Shown in pieces: positions 1 through 11,296 of a stretch of 64,000 nt of DNA. Both the position numbers and the translations under genes were made by a program. The notes below the pieces were generated by a model, which was given only the letters and a program-made list of their open reading frames with translations, made no database searches and had not been told where the DNA came from. Source of the DNA: Pistricoccus aurantiacus (GTDB lineage Bacteria > Pseudomonadota > Gammaproteobacteria > Pseudomonadales > Halomonadaceae); contig NZ_CP042382.1 in assembly GCF_007954585.1 (NCBI RefSeq), positions 3,717,194-3,781,193 on the forward strand, in the 5' to 3' direction. Each line of letters begins with the position of its first letter. Position 1 is the stretch's first letter.

Positions 1-659
1 CCCACCAGACGCTTCTTCTCGCCCAGCGGTCGATTCTCGTAGCGGGCGAACAGCGCATCGACCTCCTCCCACATCGGCGTATCGACCACCCCCGGGGCGA
101 TGCCGTTGACGTTGATGCGGTGCTTGATCAGATCCAGGCCGCAAGACTGAGTGAGGCTGATCACCGCGGCCTTGCTGGCGCAGTACATGCTCACCAACGG
201 CTCGCCGCGCCGTCCCGCCTGGGACGCCATGTTGATGATCTTGCCCCCCTGGCCGCGCGCGACCATCGCTTGTGCGACGGCCTGCAGGGTGAAGAAGGTG
301 CCCTTGACGTTGACGTTGAACTGCTTGTCATAGCTCTTTTCGGACACCTCCAGCACCGGCGCCATATCGAACACGGCGGCATTGTTGACCAGGATATCGA
401 TGCCGCCGAATCGTTGAACGACAGCTTCCACCATGTGCTCGATGGAAACGCGATCACAGACATCGAGACGTATCCCCATCACTCGTTCATCGCCACCACT
501 TTTCTTGCCTCGGAGCTGGCTGAGCGCATCCTCGATGGCGGTTTCATCAATATCGGCGATCACCACTCGGGCGCCTTCGCTGAGGTAGCGCTGGGCAATG
601 GCCAGGCCGATACCGCGCGCCCCGCCGGTGACTATCGCGACCTTCTCGCTGAGTTTCAT
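1..659 (-). CDS. SDR oxidoreductase, sorbitol (L-iditol) 2-dehydrogenase-like, partial
   Basis: The reading frame starts at ATG 659 and runs off the left edge without a stop (219 codons visible). AGGAAGAG lies just upstream of the ATG. The translation has the short-chain dehydrogenase pattern: a TGGARGIG cofactor loop near residue 11, NNAA, and the catalytic YCASK pair near residue 152. The end EKKRLVG is like SmoS/PolS polyol dehydrogenases. Its place as last visible gene of a polyol-type ABC importer operon supports oxidation of a hexitol to a ketose in the cytoplasm. The SDR class is certain; the substrate is inferred. A long-chain mannitol dehydrogenase, common in such operons, could lie beyond the edge. 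Confidence 0.85.
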   Translation of the reverse strand, partial: MKLSEKVAIVTGGARGIGLAIAQRYLSEGARVVIADIDETAIEDALSQLRGKKSGGDERVMGIRLDVCDRVSIEHMVEAVVQRFGGIDILVNNAAVFDMAPVLEVSEKSYDKQFNVNVKGTFFTLQAVAQAMVARGQGGKIINMASQAGRRGEPLVSMYCASKAAVISLTQSCGLDLIKHRINVNGIAPGVVDTPMWEEVDALFARYENRPLGEKKRLV

Positions 660-695
660 GATCTCTTCCTGTCTCTTGCCGGCTTCTTCGACGTT

Positions 696-1382
696 TCAAT
701 TCTGCGCGACGGGCCTGCGCCCTTCATGCCAGCGCTGTACCAGCGACTCCAGGTCCTGCATGTCTGCCATGATCCCCCAGGCGCCGGCCTGCTGGAGACG
801 CCGGTCGTACCCCGGTTCAATATGGCTGGCACCGGTAAAGCCGATCACCGTCATGCCGGCCGCCTGGGCCGCGGTGACGCCGGAAACGCTGTCCTCGACC
901 ACCAGACACTCCGTCGGAGCACAGCCCATGCTGCGGGCCGCCAGCCGATAGACGTCCGGCTCGGGCTTGGGACGTTCGACCTGTTCGGCGGTAAATAGCG
1001 GTACCTGGCTGAGCTCGGCATCGAGCCCGGTCGCCTTCAAGGAAACCGCCACGCGCCGACGGCCACTGTTGGAGACGATAGCCAGGGGTATCTCGAGTTT
1101 TCGAATGGCCTCCGCGACGCCTTGGATGGCCTCCAGATCGGTGGCCAATCGAGCGTCGATAGCGCGTTCGATGCGCGCCAGGGCGTTGGTAGGCAGGGCA
1201 TGGGTGCTGCGCCGCGCCAGCTTGTCGAGGATCGCGCCGGTCGTCATGCCGAGAGCCTGGCGCAGTTCATCCTCGGCATGCAGGTCGGGTAGCCAGTCGG
1301 CCAGACATTCTTGCAGCACTTTCTCGGCAATGATTTCACTATCGACCAGCACGCCATCGCAATCGAAGATCAGAATTTCCAT
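696..1382 (-). CDS. HAD family hydrolase (subfamily IA, phosphatase/phosphomutase-like)
   Basis: 228 residues. Motif I is DCDGVLVDSE at residues 7-16, with the two aspartates of the nucleophile and acid/base. SNSG near 104 is motif II, K with PEPDVY near 140 is motif III, and VVEDSVSG near 161 is motif IV. The cap after motif I is helical, as in beta-phosphoglucomutase-like enzymes. It lies 20 bases after the ATPase gene and 36 before the SDR, so it is co-transcribed with the polyol operon. It probably removes or moves phosphate on a sugar or polyol phosphate. The substrate cannot be read from the sequence. Confidence 0.85.
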   Translation of the reverse strand: MEILIFDCDGVLVDSEIIAEKVLQECLADWLPDLHAEDELRQALGMTTGAILDKLARRSTHALPTNALARIERAIDARLATDLEAIQGVAEAIRKLEIPLAIVSNSGRRRVAVSLKATGLDAELSQVPLFTAEQVERPKPEPDVYRLAARSMGCAPTECLVVEDSVSGVTAAQAAGMTVIGFTGASHIEPGYDRRLQQAGAWGIMADMQDLESLVQRWHEGRRPVAQN

Positions 1383-1402
1383 ACCGCTCCCCGGTAAAGT
1401 GG

Positions 1403-2551
<1,149 letters not shown>

Positions 2552-2576
2552 GTTCAACTCCTCGTTCTACTGAACG

Positions 2577-3470
2577 TTATTTGACGGCGCCGAAGGTCAG
2601 GCCGCGCACCATCTGCTTTTGAGTGAGCCAGCCGAATATCAGGATGGGTGCGATGGCCATGGTCGAGGCGGCGGAGAGCTTGGCCCAGAACAAGCCCTCG
2701 GGGCTCGAGAACGAGGCGATGTAAGCGGTCAGCGGCGCCGCCTGGGACGAAGTGAGATTGAGACTCCAGAAGGCCTCGTTCCAGGACAGGATGACCGCCA
2801 GCAATCCGGTGGAGGCGATGCCCGGCAGGGTCAGCGGCAGCAGCAGATACCAGACTTCCTGGAGGGTGCTGGCGCCGTCCATGCGTCCCGCCTCGAGAAT
2901 CTCCTTGGGCAGATCCTTGAAGAAGGTGTAGAGCATCCACACCACGATCGGCAGATTCATCAACGTGTAGATGATGATCAGACCGGTGCGGGTGTCGAGC
3001 AGTCCTGTGTCGCGGAACAGCAGATAGATCGGTACCAGCACCCCCACCGGCGGCAGCATTTTGGTGGAGAGCATCCACAGCAGCGTGCCCTTGGTCCGTT
3101 TGGTCGGCAGGAACGCCATGGAATAGGCGGACGGAATGGCCAGCAGTAACGCCACCAGGGTCGAGCCGAACGCCACCACCACGCTGTTCATGGCGAACTT
3201 GAAATAGTCGGCGCGCAGCTGCACCTCGACATAGTTTTCCAGCGTTGGCGTAAAGATAAGGCTAGGGTCGGCAATGGCCTCGGCTTCGGTCTTGAAGCTG
3301 GTCACGATCATCCAGAAGATCGGAAAGAAGATCAGGATGGCAACCCCCCAGCCGAGCAGGGCCAACCATAGCCTGCGGCTGGCAAGCTCGCCTATTGACG
3401 TTCCCTGGGGAATCGCCTGGGTCTTGGTTTTATGAGCCAGAGGCGCCTGGCTGGTCTTTGCAATCGTCAT
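2577..3470 (-). CDS. Polyol/sugar ABC transporter permease (SmoG/MalG type)
   Basis: 297 residues with six predicted membrane segments. The EAGRMDGAST stretch near residue 190 is the EAA loop that docks on the ATPase. Length and the LTFGAVK end fit the MalG-like subunit of CUT1 importers. The ATG at 3470 is preceded by GGGGAGCG. It lies 14 bases after the partner permease gene. It forms half of the inner-membrane channel. Confidence 0.92.
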   Translation of the reverse strand: MTIAKTSQAPLAHKTKTQAIPQGTSIGELASRRLWLALLGWGVAILIFFPIFWMIVTSFKTEAEAIADPSLIFTPTLENYVEVQLRADYFKFAMNSVVVAFGSTLVALLLAIPSAYSMAFLPTKRTKGTLLWMLSTKMLPPVGVLVPIYLLFRDTGLLDTRTGLIIIYTLMNLPIVVWMLYTFFKDLPKEILEAGRMDGASTLQEVWYLLLPLTLPGIASTGLLAVILSWNEAFWSLNLTSSQAAPLTAYIASFSSPEGLFWAKLSAASTMAIAPILIFGWLTQKQMVRGLTFGAVK

Positions 3471-3484
3471 GATTCGCTCCCCGG

Positions 3485-4375
3485 CTAGTTTTCCAGATTC
3501 TTGGCCACCATGCGGACCAGGAAGATGGCAACGATATTGGCGAGAATGATCGCGACCACCCCGCCGGCGGAAGCCATGCCCACATCGAAGTCGAGCAGGG
3601 CGCTGATATAGATGAAGTAGGCCAGATTGGTCGTGGCCAGGCCGGGGCCACCGGAGGTCGTCACGAAGATCTCGGCGAACACGGTCAGCAGGAAGATCAT
3701 CTCGATCATGATTACCACGCTGATCGCGCGCTTGAGGTGCGGCAGGGTGATGTAGAAGAACACCGCCAGCGGCCCGGCGCCGTCCATGCGTGCCGCCTCG
3801 ACCTGATCGTCATCCAGGGACTGCAGGGCGGTCAGCAGGATCAGCAGCGCGAAGGGCAGCCACTGCCAGGCGACGATGATGATGATCGAGGTCAGCGGCA
3901 GCGACGAGAACCAGTCCACCGCCGGCAGGCCGAACAGTTCGGCGACCCAGGCAAGCACCCCGTTGGCCGGATGCATCATCATGTTCTTCCACACCAGCGC
4001 ACTGACGGTGGGCATGACAAAGAACGGCGAGATGGCCAGCACCCGGGCAACACCGCGCCCGAAGAATTCCTGCTGGAAAAGTATCGCCAGCAGCGTGCCG
4101 CCGATGACGGTAATCGCGAGCACCGACCCCACCAGCACCAGGGTGGTGCCCATGGCCGACCACAGGGCCGGATCGGTGAAGAGATATTCGTAGTTCTCCA
4201 GCCCGGCGAAACCGGTCATGTCGGGCATCAAGAGGTTGAAGCGCTGGAAGGAGAACCACAGGGTCATGGCCAGCGGTACGGCCATCCACAGAAACAGCAG
4301 GGTAACGGCAGGCGCCTGCAGGGAAAGAGAACGTGTTCCCCCGACGGTGCGCCCGGAAGCTCGTGCTTTGCTCAT
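3485..4375 (-). CDS. Polyol/sugar ABC transporter permease (SmoF/MalF type)
   Basis: 296 residues from ATG 4375. The frame stays open upstream to a GTG at 4462, but that stretch is hydrophilic, lacks a ribosome binding site and holds a GC hairpin. The protein has six membrane segments and an EAARMDGAGP coupling loop near residue 195. It pairs with the MalG-type permease immediately downstream. A 121-base gap with a hairpin separates it from the binding-protein gene. Confidence 0.9.
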   Translation of the reverse strand: MSKARASGRTVGGTRSLSLQAPAVTLLFLWMAVPLAMTLWFSFQRFNLLMPDMTGFAGLENYEYLFTDPALWSAMGTTLVLVGSVLAITVIGGTLLAILFQQEFFGRGVARVLAISPFFVMPTVSALVWKNMMMHPANGVLAWVAELFGLPAVDWFSSLPLTSIIIIVAWQWLPFALLILLTALQSLDDDQVEAARMDGAGPLAVFFYITLPHLKRAISVVIMIEMIFLLTVFAEIFVTTSGGPGLATTNLAYFIYISALLDFDVGMASAGGVVAIILANIVAIFLVRMVAKNLEN

Positions 4376-4408
4376 GGCGTCCACGCAGTAGGTTGGAGTA
4401 TCGTCCGA

Positions 4409-4424
4409 CCGGGGCAGGCCCCGG
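4409..4424 (-). repeat. GC hairpin between binding-protein and permease genes
   Basis: CCGGGG, a four-base loop, then CCCCGG. There is no T run, so it is unlikely to be a full terminator. Hairpins at this point in binding-protein importer operons (for example malE-malF) stabilise the upstream mRNA and lower permease output. Function here is inferred. Confidence 0.55.
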
Positions 4425-4496
4425 CTCGTCTGGGATATCGGCCTGGCGTGGATCTGGCTCACCGGGCCGACAAGGCTATGGGACTACTTGGGCCTG

Positions 4497-5807
<1,311 letters not shown>

Positions 5808-5930
5808 GACTGACTCCTTGGAGGAGATTGCTGGATTTGTTTTTGATCAATCTACTCAACGATAATTCAAATGATCGGACAGAAATCTAAAAAAAGCAAA
5901 ACTCACCCTATTAGACATTAGGCCAATTTA

Positions 5931-6887
5931 TTAGCGACTGCAGGATTTGACGATATATCGTGCAGCGCTCTCGTCGGTGACCAACCCGTTGAGCCAGCCC
6001 CCCTGTAGCGCCGCCAGGATGGCAGGGCCCTTGTCGTGGCCGCCGGCCAGGGCCACCAGCGACTGATTACCCAGTGCCTCCAGAGGAAGGCTGGTGACCC
6101 GCCGAGTGATGGAGCAGTCGATCACCTTCCCAGCCTGATTCATCGGCCACCCCAGCAACTCCCCAACAGCGTCGAGCGCCAGCAATTCCTCGAGCTCCGT
6201 CTCGCTGATGAAGTGATCCTGGAACAGGGTGGCCCGGCGATCGATGCGCCCTATTCCGATGAACGCCGCCTCGGCCTGCCTGGCCACTTCGGCGACGGCC
6301 TGGAACAGGCGTTGGGCCTGCAGCGCCTGCTTCTCGTCCACCGAGCCAGCTACCACCGGCGCCGGCAACAGGAAGCGCTCGGCACCGGTCTTGTCCGCCA
6401 GCACCATGACCCCGTCATAGCGATTCGAGGAACCGTCCCGTGCCACGTTGCCGACCAGGGACACGAAACGATGCTGGGGCCGGTCGACACGACTCAGCGC
6501 TTCCACCATGGCGCGTATCGCACGCCCGGTGCCCAGGGACAGGGTCAGCGGCTCGGTGCGATCCAGATAGCGGGAGAGTCGTTCGGCCCCAGCCACCGCC
6601 AGATAATGCACATCCCCGCCGCCAGCATCGGGATCGGCGGGCACCACGTCGCAGAAGTCCAGTCCGAAACGCTGGACGATGGCCTCCGACATCACCATGC
6701 AATTGGCCAGCGGATGATCGATGTGCACCTTCACCAACCCTTCCTGGCGCGCCAGGGCCAGCAGGCGCTGCACGCCAGGGCGCGAGACGCCGAGCTGGCC
6801 GGCGATCTCGTCCTGGGTACGCCCTCCCACATAGGAAAGCCAAGCCGCACGGGCGGCCTGGTCCAGTTTCCGTTCGTACTTGTCCAC
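5931..6887 (-). CDS. SorC/DeoR-type sugar-binding transcriptional regulator
   Basis: 318 residues from GTG 6887. The N-terminus has a helix-turn-helix, TQDEIAGQLGVSRPGVQRLL, near residues 24-43. The remainder is the SorC sugar-phosphate-binding domain (LSLGTGRAI near 112, HDKGPAILAAL near the end). Such regulators sense a phosphorylated sugar or polyol. The gene is immediately upstream of, and in the same direction as, the polyol importer operon, and the 123-base gap should contain the operon promoter. It is the likely local regulator; activator or repressor cannot be told. Confidence 0.9.
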   Translation of the reverse strand: MDKYERKLDQAARAAWLSYVGGRTQDEIAGQLGVSRPGVQRLLALARQEGLVKVHIDHPLANCMVMSEAIVQRFGLDFCDVVPADPDAGGGDVHYLAVAGAERLSRYLDRTEPLTLSLGTGRAIRAMVEALSRVDRPQHRFVSLVGNVARDGSSNRYDGVMVLADKTGAERFLLPAPVVAGSVDEKQALQAQRLFQAVAEVARQAEAAFIGIGRIDRRATLFQDHFISETELEELLALDAVGELLGWPMNQAGKVIDCSITRRVTSLPLEALGNQSLVALAGGHDKGPAILAALQGGWLNGLVTDESAARYIVKSCSR

Positions 6888-7004
6888 GCGATTCGATCAC
6901 TCCAGATTCTGCGATTCAGCCAAGTTCATGAAGAATGCAAGACAGCCAGTCATCGAAGAGGCGCCGTGTCCGCCACGCTGGCAGAAACGGCGCCGTATCG
7001 ATTG

Positions 7005-8600
7005 TCAGCCGGCGAAGGCGACATAGATGGCGATCACCAGCACCACCAGGACGATACCCGCGGGTATCGCGCCCCGCCAGGGGGTCAGATCCACCGCGCC
7101 GCTGTCTTCCTGAACCCAGGGGGTTTCCCGGGGACGCAGCTTGCCGATCACCAGCATCATTGCCACCAGCAGCAGGAAGACCGCCGCCACGAAATGGAAC
7201 TCGTGCATGATCGCCGGCAGCTGATCGAAAGGCGGTACGAAATAACCCGCGGCGATCATCAGGCAGCCACCGACCAGGGCGATCCTGGCCGCCATGGGCG
7301 GCACCCGCCGGGTCAGCAAGCCGACGATGACCACCGCCAGAATGGGGATGAAATAGATGGCGTTCATCTTCTGCAGGTAGCCGAACAGGCTTTCCTGGCC
7401 CGCCAGCAGCGGCGCGATGACCATGGCGGCGATGGCCATGATCCAGCCGAAGACCTTGCTCGACTTCACCACCTGCTCCTCGCTGGCGTCCTTGTTCAGC
7501 ACCGCCTTGTAGAGCCCCAGGCTGAACAGGGTGGTGGTGGAGTTCAGCGCCGAGTTGAAGGAGGACAGGATGGCGCCGACCATCACCGCGGCAAAGAAAC
7601 CGGTCAGCGGCGCGGGCAGCACGTTGAACACCAGATGGCCATAGGCCTCGTCCGCCTTGACGCCCTGATCCGCGTAGAGGTGATAGGCGATGATGCCCGG
7701 CAATACCAGATACAGGGGGCCGAGCAATTTGAAGAAACCGGTGAGCAGCACGCCCTTCTGACCTTCCGCCAGATTCTTGGCGGCGAAGGTCCGCTGAATG
7801 ATCTGCTGGTTGGTGGTCCAGTAGAAGAGATTGATCAGGAAGACCCCGGTGAACAGGGTGAAGAACGGCACCTGCTGCTCGCTGCCGCCAATGGAGTCGA
7901 GTTTCTCCGGATTGGTCTCCTTGAGGATGCTCCAGCCCTCCATGACGCCGCCGCTGTCGCTCACCGCCTGAAGACCGAAGTAGACGATCACGAAGCCGCC
8001 GATCAGCAGGCCCACGCCGTTCAGGGTATCGGACACCACCACGGTGCGCAGCCCGCCGAACAGCGCGTAGAGAGAACCGATGATGCCGACGACCCATACC
8101 GTCAGCCACAGCAGCACGGTGTCGGACCGAATGCCGGTCAGATCGTGAAGATCGAGCATGCCCTGCAGTCCCACGGCGCCGGAGTAGAGAATGATCGGCA
8201 GCAGGATGGCCGCGTAGGCCACCAGGAAGATCACGTTGGTAATCAGTTGGGTGCCCTTGTCGAAACGAATCTCCAGCAGTTGAGGCACGGTAGCGATGCC
8301 ACTTTTCAGAAAGCGCGGCAGGAAGAACAGCGCCAGGGCCACCAGGGCGATGACCGCCACCACCTCCCAAGCCATGACGCTCAGGCCGTCGCTGAAGGCC
8401 GCGCCGTTGAGGCCCACCATCTGCTCCGTGGAGAGATTAGTCATCAGCAAGGAGCCGGCGATCAGAGGAAAGGTCAGGCTGCGTCCGGCGAGGAAGAAAC
8501 CGCTGGCGGTACCGTGATCGTCGCGACGGGTAATTCGCCAGGTAATGAAGGCGACCAGCCCCGTGAAGAAAAGAAAGGACAGCAGCGTGATGGCATGCAT
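7005..8600 (-). CDS. Sodium:solute symporter (YidK/SGLT-like)
   Basis: 531 residues starting MHAITLLSFLFFTG at ATG 8600, which follows AAGGAGTG. The TNLSTEQMVGLNG stretch and a long run of about 14 membrane segments match the YidK branch of the SSS family, which couples sodium entry to uptake of sugars or sugar acids. It is transcribed away from gntK. Placed between a polyol operon and gluconokinase, a sugar or sugar-acid substrate is plausible but unproven. Confidence 0.88.
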   Translation of the reverse strand: MHAITLLSFLFFTGLVAFITWRITRRDDHGTASGFFLAGRSLTFPLIAGSLLMTNLSTEQMVGLNGAAFSDGLSVMAWEVVAVIALVALALFFLPRFLKSGIATVPQLLEIRFDKGTQLITNVIFLVAYAAILLPIILYSGAVGLQGMLDLHDLTGIRSDTVLLWLTVWVVGIIGSLYALFGGLRTVVVSDTLNGVGLLIGGFVIVYFGLQAVSDSGGVMEGWSILKETNPEKLDSIGGSEQQVPFFTLFTGVFLINLFYWTTNQQIIQRTFAAKNLAEGQKGVLLTGFFKLLGPLYLVLPGIIAYHLYADQGVKADEAYGHLVFNVLPAPLTGFFAAVMVGAILSSFNSALNSTTTLFSLGLYKAVLNKDASEEQVVKSSKVFGWIMAIAAMVIAPLLAGQESLFGYLQKMNAIYFIPILAVVIVGLLTRRVPPMAARIALVGGCLMIAAGYFVPPFDQLPAIMHEFHFVAAVFLLLVAMMLVIGKLRPRETPWVQEDSGAVDLTPWRGAIPAGIVLVVLVIAIYVAFAG

Positions 8601-8625
8601 CGTTTCACTCCTTGTTGTTAAAATT

Positions 8626-8664
8626 CTTAGTTGAAATGCTTAGCTGAAACGCTTGGTTGAAATG
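8626..8664. repeat. Three tandem 13-bp repeats upstream of the symporter gene
   Basis: The units are CTTAGTTGAAATG, CTTAGCTGAAACG and CTTGGTTGAAATG, joined with no gaps. They begin 25 bases before the symporter start, in its presumed leader, and 126 bases before gntK. They could be a phased regulator site or the result of slippage. Confidence 0.8.
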
Positions 8665-8790
8665 CCTATCCCTGTGATGCGAGGGCCGGTTTCGCCTGGC
8701 TTTGACATGATTTTGAAATAGAATTGGCGATACGATCAGACTACACAACCTGCTTTGACAAGCGGACGTTCAACAAGCGAAATTCAGACA

Positions 8791-9303
8791 ATGCGCGATA
8801 CCCCTTCCTGCATTCTCGTCATGGGCGTTTCCGGCTCCGGTAAATCCCATATCGGCAAGCTGCTCGCCAAGACCCTCGGAATGCGCTATATCGATGCGGA
8901 CGATCACCATGGACCTGAAAACATCGCCAAGATGGCTCGAGGTGAGCCCCTTGACGACGACGATCGTCGCGAGTGGCTCATCACCCTGGCGGACCTCTAT
9001 TCGCATCACCAGCGCGAGGCCAAGAGCCTGGTCATCAGCTGCTCCGCCTTGAAGCGCGACTATCGCGACCGGCTGCGCCAGGCGGCCCCGCAGCTCAAGA
9101 TTCTCTACCTGCACGGCTCCCGGGAACTGCTGCTCAAACGGCTGGGCAACCGGCGGGCACATTTCTTTGCCGGCGAACATATGTTGAATAGCCAGCTGGC
9201 AACCCTGGAGCCGCCGGATGAAACGGAAGCCTTTCGCTGTGACATCCGCCTGACGCCCCGGGAGATCGTTGCCGCCTTTTCCCGTCATCTAGCGTCTTGT
9301 TGA
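8791..9303 (+). CDS. gntK: Gluconokinase
   Basis: 170 residues from ATG 8791. A TTG 12 codons earlier is possible but adds a tail unlike the family. The P-loop MGVSGSGKS sits near residues 11-19, followed by DADDHHGPENIAKMARGEP, the gluconate-binding segment of GntK. It phosphorylates gluconate to 6-phosphogluconate, which enters the ED route whose other genes (zwf, pgl, eda) are 12-15 kb away. It is convergent with the TRAP operon, 26 bases apart, suggesting that the importer brings in a sugar acid. Confidence 0.95.
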   Translation: MRDTPSCILVMGVSGSGKSHIGKLLAKTLGMRYIDADDHHGPENIAKMARGEPLDDDDRREWLITLADLYSHHQREAKSLVISCSALKRDYRDRLRQAAPQLKILYLHGSRELLLKRLGNRRAHFFAGEHMLNSQLATLEPPDETEAFRCDIRLTPREIVAAFSRHLASC

Positions 9304-9329
9304 CGCTTCCCCGCAGCGCCTCTGTCACG

Positions 9330-10631
9330 CTACACCAGCCACATGGCCAGATTCGGCCAGAACAGCAAGGCAAACAGCACCACCAGCTGAATGGCGATAA
9401 ACGGCAACAGCGAGACGAAGATATCCTTGAGGCTGATGTTCGGCGGCGCCACCCCCTTCAGGTAGAAAGCCGCCGGGCCAAAAGGCGGTGACAGGAACGA
9501 CACCTGCATGTTCACCGCGAAGAGGATGCCGAACCAGATGGGGCTGTAGCCGAGCTGTTCGACGATGGGCACGAAGATCGGCAGCGTCAGCATGGCCACA
9601 CCGATCCAGTCGAGGAACATGCCCAGCACCAGCAGAATCGCCATCATCACCAGGATGACCACGATCGGGGCCACGTCCAATCCCATGATCAGGCTCGAGA
9701 TGAAGCGGTTGCCGCCCATCAGGTTGTAGACCCCGACCAGTGCCGCGGCGCCAATCCCGATCCAGATGATCATGCCGCAGGTGGTCAAGGTCTGGCTCAG
9801 GCTTTCATGCAGGGTCTTGAAGGAAAATTCGCCGCGACCGATGACCGCCAGCAGCACGCCGAAGACTCCCATCGCCGCCGCTTCGGTGACCGAGGCCACA
9901 CCGCCGTAGATGGAGCCCAGCACCAGGCCGGCGATCAGCCCCGGCACGATGATCGCCTTGAACGCCTGCCCTTTGCTGGCGAACCCCTCCTCGCGGTCCG
10001 CCGCGCTCATGGGCGGACCCATCGCGGGATTCTTGAGACAGCGAATCAGTACATAGCCGATGTAGGACATCATCAGGATCATCGCCGGGGTGATGGCGGC
10101 GGTGAACAGATCGGCGATGGACTCGCTGGCGATCAGCCCGTAGATGATCAGCACGATGGAAGGCGGCATCATGGTGCCCAGGGAGCCGCCGGCGCAGACC
10201 ACGCCGATGGATAGATACTTGTCGTAGCCCAGGCGCAGCATCTGAGGCAAGGCGATGATGCCGAGCAGGACGATCTCGCCGCCGATGATGCCGGACAGCG
10301 CCGCCAGGAAGAACGCCACCACCACGGTCTGGATAGCCACCCCGCCGGGCAGGCGACCGGCAAACACCCGCATGGCGTTGAACAGGTCCTTGGCGATGCC
10401 GGAGCGATCCAGCAGCGAGGCCATCAGCACGAACATCGGCACCGCTACCAGGGAATACTCGGTGACGAAGCCGTAGACGCGACTGGTCACCAAGGGCAGC
10501 GCGTTGGGCCCGAACCAGCCGAAGGTGAACGCCAGCGCCACCAGACCGGTCACGAACGCCAGGGGAAGTCCGGTCACCAGCAGCGCGAAAATCGCTCCCA
10601 CCAGCAGCAGCGTGCCGTCCGCGATCTCCAT
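9330..10631 (-). CDS. dctM: TRAP transporter large permease (DctM)
   Basis: 433 residues, very hydrophobic, about 12 membrane segments. The GGSLGTMMPPS and NLMGGNR stretches and length are those of DctM channel subunits. Its ATG overlaps the TGA of the small-permease gene by one base (TGATG), so translation is coupled. Together with DctQ and DctP it forms a sodium-driven importer of an organic acid. The adjacent gluconokinase makes gluconate or a related acid a reasonable guess. Confidence 0.95.
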   Translation of the reverse strand: MEIADGTLLLVGAIFALLVTGLPLAFVTGLVALAFTFGWFGPNALPLVTSRVYGFVTEYSLVAVPMFVLMASLLDRSGIAKDLFNAMRVFAGRLPGGVAIQTVVVAFFLAALSGIIGGEIVLLGIIALPQMLRLGYDKYLSIGVVCAGGSLGTMMPPSIVLIIYGLIASESIADLFTAAITPAMILMMSYIGYVLIRCLKNPAMGPPMSAADREEGFASKGQAFKAIIVPGLIAGLVLGSIYGGVASVTEAAAMGVFGVLLAVIGRGEFSFKTLHESLSQTLTTCGMIIWIGIGAAALVGVYNLMGGNRFISSLIMGLDVAPIVVILVMMAILLVLGMFLDWIGVAMLTLPIFVPIVEQLGYSPIWFGILFAVNMQVSFLSPPFGPAAFYLKGVAPPNISLKDIFVSLLPFIAIQLVVLFALLFWPNLAMWLV

Positions 10632-11227
10632 CAGGCGGCTCCTTCATCGGTGGGTTCCGGCGCCGGCTTGCCTCTCAGCGACTGGATCAGGTGAATGAAC
10701 GCCTGAACGCACATGATCATCAGCGCCAGCATGATCATGCCCTTGACCAGGGCCGGAAACGGCGGATTCCAGGAAGTGCCGGAACGCTCGAGCTGCCATT
10801 CGCCGAGGGGGTTGTGGGAGGCATCCCAGAACATCACATAGGCGGCGTAGCTCATTCCCACGCAGAACAGAAAGGTCACCAGATCGTTGAAGCGATCGAG
10901 CCACCGCTTGAATCCCGGACCCACCGTATCGTAGAGGATGCGCACGCGAATATGCCGATTGCTGGCCAGCGCCGCCGGGCCTCCCAGGGCGAAGCTGATC
11001 GCCACCAGCATGACCACGCTTTCGTGAACCCAGGAGGTCGGCGAATCGAAACCGTAGCGCATGACGACCTCGAAAACGCTGATCGCCATGGCGACAAAGA
11101 TCAGCCAGGCGGCGCCTCGGGCGCACCACACCACGCCCTTATCGAAAGCGCTTCTGACCGGATCCGGCTGAGAGACAGCCTCTTGAGGTTGCTTGTAATC
11201 GTCGCTGTGAGGGGGTTGAGGCGACAT
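10631..11227 (-). CDS. dctQ: TRAP transporter small permease (DctQ)
   Basis: 198 residues from ATG 11227, which has AGAGGA eight bases upstream. An ATG at 11269 in the same frame has no ribosome site and would overlap the gap after dctP. Four membrane segments, with a WVHESVVMLVAISFALGGPAAL stretch in parts typical of DctQ. It bridges DctM and the binding protein. The C-terminal tail is hydrophilic (PAPEPTDEGAA). Confidence 0.92.
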   Translation of the reverse strand: MSPQPPHSDDYKQPQEAVSQPDPVRSAFDKGVVWCARGAAWLIFVAMAISVFEVVMRYGFDSPTSWVHESVVMLVAISFALGGPAALASNRHIRVRILYDTVGPGFKRWLDRFNDLVTFLFCVGMSYAAYVMFWDASHNPLGEWQLERSGTSWNPPFPALVKGMIMLALMIMCVQAFIHLIQSLRGKPAPEPTDEGAA

Positions 11228-11296
11228 GACCAATCCTCTGACTGGCAACAGAAAAAGACGCCGGCGCATGATCGTCCGGCGCCAGAAGATGTCTTT

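Noticed and set aside
6960..6994. Hairpin GGCGCCG/CGGCGCC between the SorC gene and the symporter stop
   Set aside because: The loop is 21 bases and there is no T run, so I could not support a terminator.
6036..8621. 861-codon plus-strand ORF
   Set aside because: It lies opposite the SorC regulator and the symporter; its composition (His, Gln, Arg rich) is that of an antisense frame in GC-rich DNA.
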